Origin: DATLFA01 sp035525225
GTDB taxonomy: Bacteria; Actinomycetota; Acidimicrobiia; Acidimicrobiales; WLNW01
Assembly: GCA_035525225.1 (NCBI GenBank)
Contig: DATLFA010000054.1
Span: 62,001-126,000, forward strand
Direction: 5' to 3'
DNA: 64,000 bases
In this document: positions 63,004 through 64,000 of the stretch, in pieces
Layout of the letters: every line of letters begins with the position of its first letter
Position numbering within the stretch: the stretch's first letter is position 1
Position numbers and translations under genes: made by a program
Notes under the pieces: model-generated
Told to the model about the DNA's origin: nothing
The model's database searches: none
The model's input: only the letters and a program-made list of their open reading frames with translations

Positions 63004-64000
63004 GTGTCTGTTGGATCGCCGGCCGAGCGGCGGGCGATGTCGGTCTTTCGCTACCGCGAGTTTCGCGTGTGGTGGTTCAGCTCCCTCCTGTCGAACACCG
63101 GCACGATGGCGCAGACCGTCGCAGTGCCGATCGTGCTCGATTCATTGACCGGCAAGGCAACCTGGGTCGGCTTCGGCACGCTCGCCAGCACGTTGCCCAC
63201 GGTGTTCGTCGGCCCCATTGCCGGCTCACTGGCGGATCGTCATTCTCGGCGCTCTGTGCTGCTGTGGACGCAGGCTGCCGCGACGATGCTCTCGGTCATG
63301 CTCGCGATTGCGTGGGCCACTGGCGTCCGTTCGCCCTGGGTGTACGTCGCGCTGATGGGTATGGCCGGCACCATCTCGGGTTTGGGACTCCCGTCGTGGC
63401 AATCGATCGTCACCGAGATGGTGCCGAGAGACGAGTTGGCGAACGCGGTGACGTTGAATTCGGCATCGTTCAACGCTGCTCGCGCGTTCGGTCCGTCGAT
63501 CGGTGCGGTCATTCTCGCGTTGAGCGGGCCCGGTTGGGTGTTCGCGTTCAATACGGTCTCGTACTCTGCGGTCCTCACGACATTGTGGCGCCGCCCGGCG
63601 ACGAGCCCCGCGCTGCCCTCCACGACACGTCCACGGGTCATGCGCGAGTTTCGCTCGACGCTGCGGTATGTGCGCGCGAGCAGAGGACTGACCACGGCAA
63701 TCGTTCTCGGCGGCGTGCTCGGTCTTGTCGGTAACCCGCTCGCGATGATGGTCGTGCCGTTTGCCCGGCGCGTGTACGACGCGAGCGATGCGCAACGAAG
63801 CCTGCTCGCGGCTGCGATCGGCACCGGAGCGGTCCTCGTCGCACCGATCCTCACGGCGAGGACCAATCGTGTGCGGCCGAGTGTTCGCGTGCGCAACGCC
63901 ATCGTGTTCTATTGCGCCGCGATGTTGCTCCTCGCGTCGGTTCCGCTGATCGTGGTGGGTGCCCTCGCGTTGTTGGCCGTGGGCGCTTCGCATATCGCCG
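63004..64000 (+). CDS. MFS transporter (EntS-like), partial
   Basis: Open from GTG at 63004 to the right edge, about 332 residues visible of a protein usually near 400-420. It begins RAMSVFRYREFRVWWFSSLL and has the motif GPIAGSLADRHSRRSVLLWT between helices 2 and 3. The helix 5 region is NAARAFGPSIGAVILA. This is the MFS_3/enterobactin-exporter type of 12-helix transporter, unlike the two DHA2-type transporters at 13-16 kb. Probable small-molecule efflux; substrate unknown. Divergent from the nuclease gene. Confidence 0.85.
   Translation, partial: MSVGSPAERRAMSVFRYREFRVWWFSSLLSNTGTMAQTVAVPIVLDSLTGKATWVGFGTLASTLPTVFVGPIAGSLADRHSRRSVLLWTQAAATMLSVMLAIAWATGVRSPWVYVALMGMAGTISGLGLPSWQSIVTEMVPRDELANAVTLNSASFNAARAFGPSIGAVILALSGPGWVFAFNTVSYSAVLTTLWRRPATSPALPSTTRPRVMREFRSTLRYVRASRGLTTAIVLGGVLGLVGNPLAMMVVPFARRVYDASDAQRSLLAAAIGTGAVLVAPILTARTNRVRPSVRVRNAIVFYCAAMLLLASVPLIVVGALALLAVGASHIA

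Overview
The window is about 64 kb of high-GC bacterial chromosome, densely packed and GTG-rich, with no rRNA or tRNA gene recognised and no intact insertion sequence or CRISPR array. The gene content points to an actinobacterium: F420-dependent luciferase-like (LLM) oxidoreductases, many acyl-CoA enzymes, DUF501, a DUF222/HNH protein, and a housekeeping block (glmU, prs, rplY, pth, mfd, mazG, eno, ftsB, DUF501, ppx) arranged much as in Mycobacterium tuberculosis Rv1014c-Rv1026. Many lipid and CoA genes, carbon-monoxide-dehydrogenase-like genes and short GC-rich repeats would suit an Acidimicrobiia-type lineage; that placement is inference.

Left part (1-32 kb) is accessory metabolism. A leftward secreted protein runs off the left edge. 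It is followed by a methyltransferase and an SDR, then a trehalose pair: otsA followed, with a 1-base overlap, by an otsB phosphatase fused to a GH15 glucoamylase/trehalase-like domain. A leftward operon (cysteine hydrolase, LLM oxidoreductase, acyl-CoA dehydrogenase, AMP-dependent ligase) ends in a ligase that is both frameshifted and truncated. Next come a TauD-type dioxygenase, two convergent MFS transporters and a CoA-transferase. A branched-chain-amino-acid-type ABC system follows, in which two permeases and one ATPase are fused into a single 920-residue protein, with its own lipoprotein binding protein and a strong terminator. Then come an isomerase with a repetitive N-terminus, SnoaL-like and SRPBCC proteins, a sulfatase, a cupredoxin, an anti-sigma-type ATPase, an orphan ABC ATPase, a phosphodiesterase, an acyl-CoA ligase, an SDR and a second CoA-transferase.

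Middle part (32-47 kb) is the conserved housekeeping block. The glmU product stops before its acetyltransferase active site. Between prs and rplY lie ald, a hairpin-repeat-flanked segment with a broken phosphotransferase and a DUF222/HNH gene, and an LLM oxidoreductase. A near-perfect 50-bp palindrome sits between mazG and eno.

Right part (47-64 kb): between ftsB and DUF501-ppx lies a 10.7-kb molybdenum hydroxylase cluster of the cox type (coxL, S, M, D, E, two xdhC-family genes, a mocA-like gene, coxG). Its large subunit is separated from the small and medium subunits by a three-gene ABC-2 exporter. The block ends with ppx, followed by a class V aminotransferase, an acetyltransferase, an enoyl-CoA hydratase, a stand-alone RecB-like nuclease with a probable iron-sulfur cluster, and an MFS gene cut by the right edge.

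The most unusual non-genic signal is a family of 30-33-bp GC-rich repeats at five places, single or in tandem. They often extend the ends of coding sequences and once supply a ribosome binding site.
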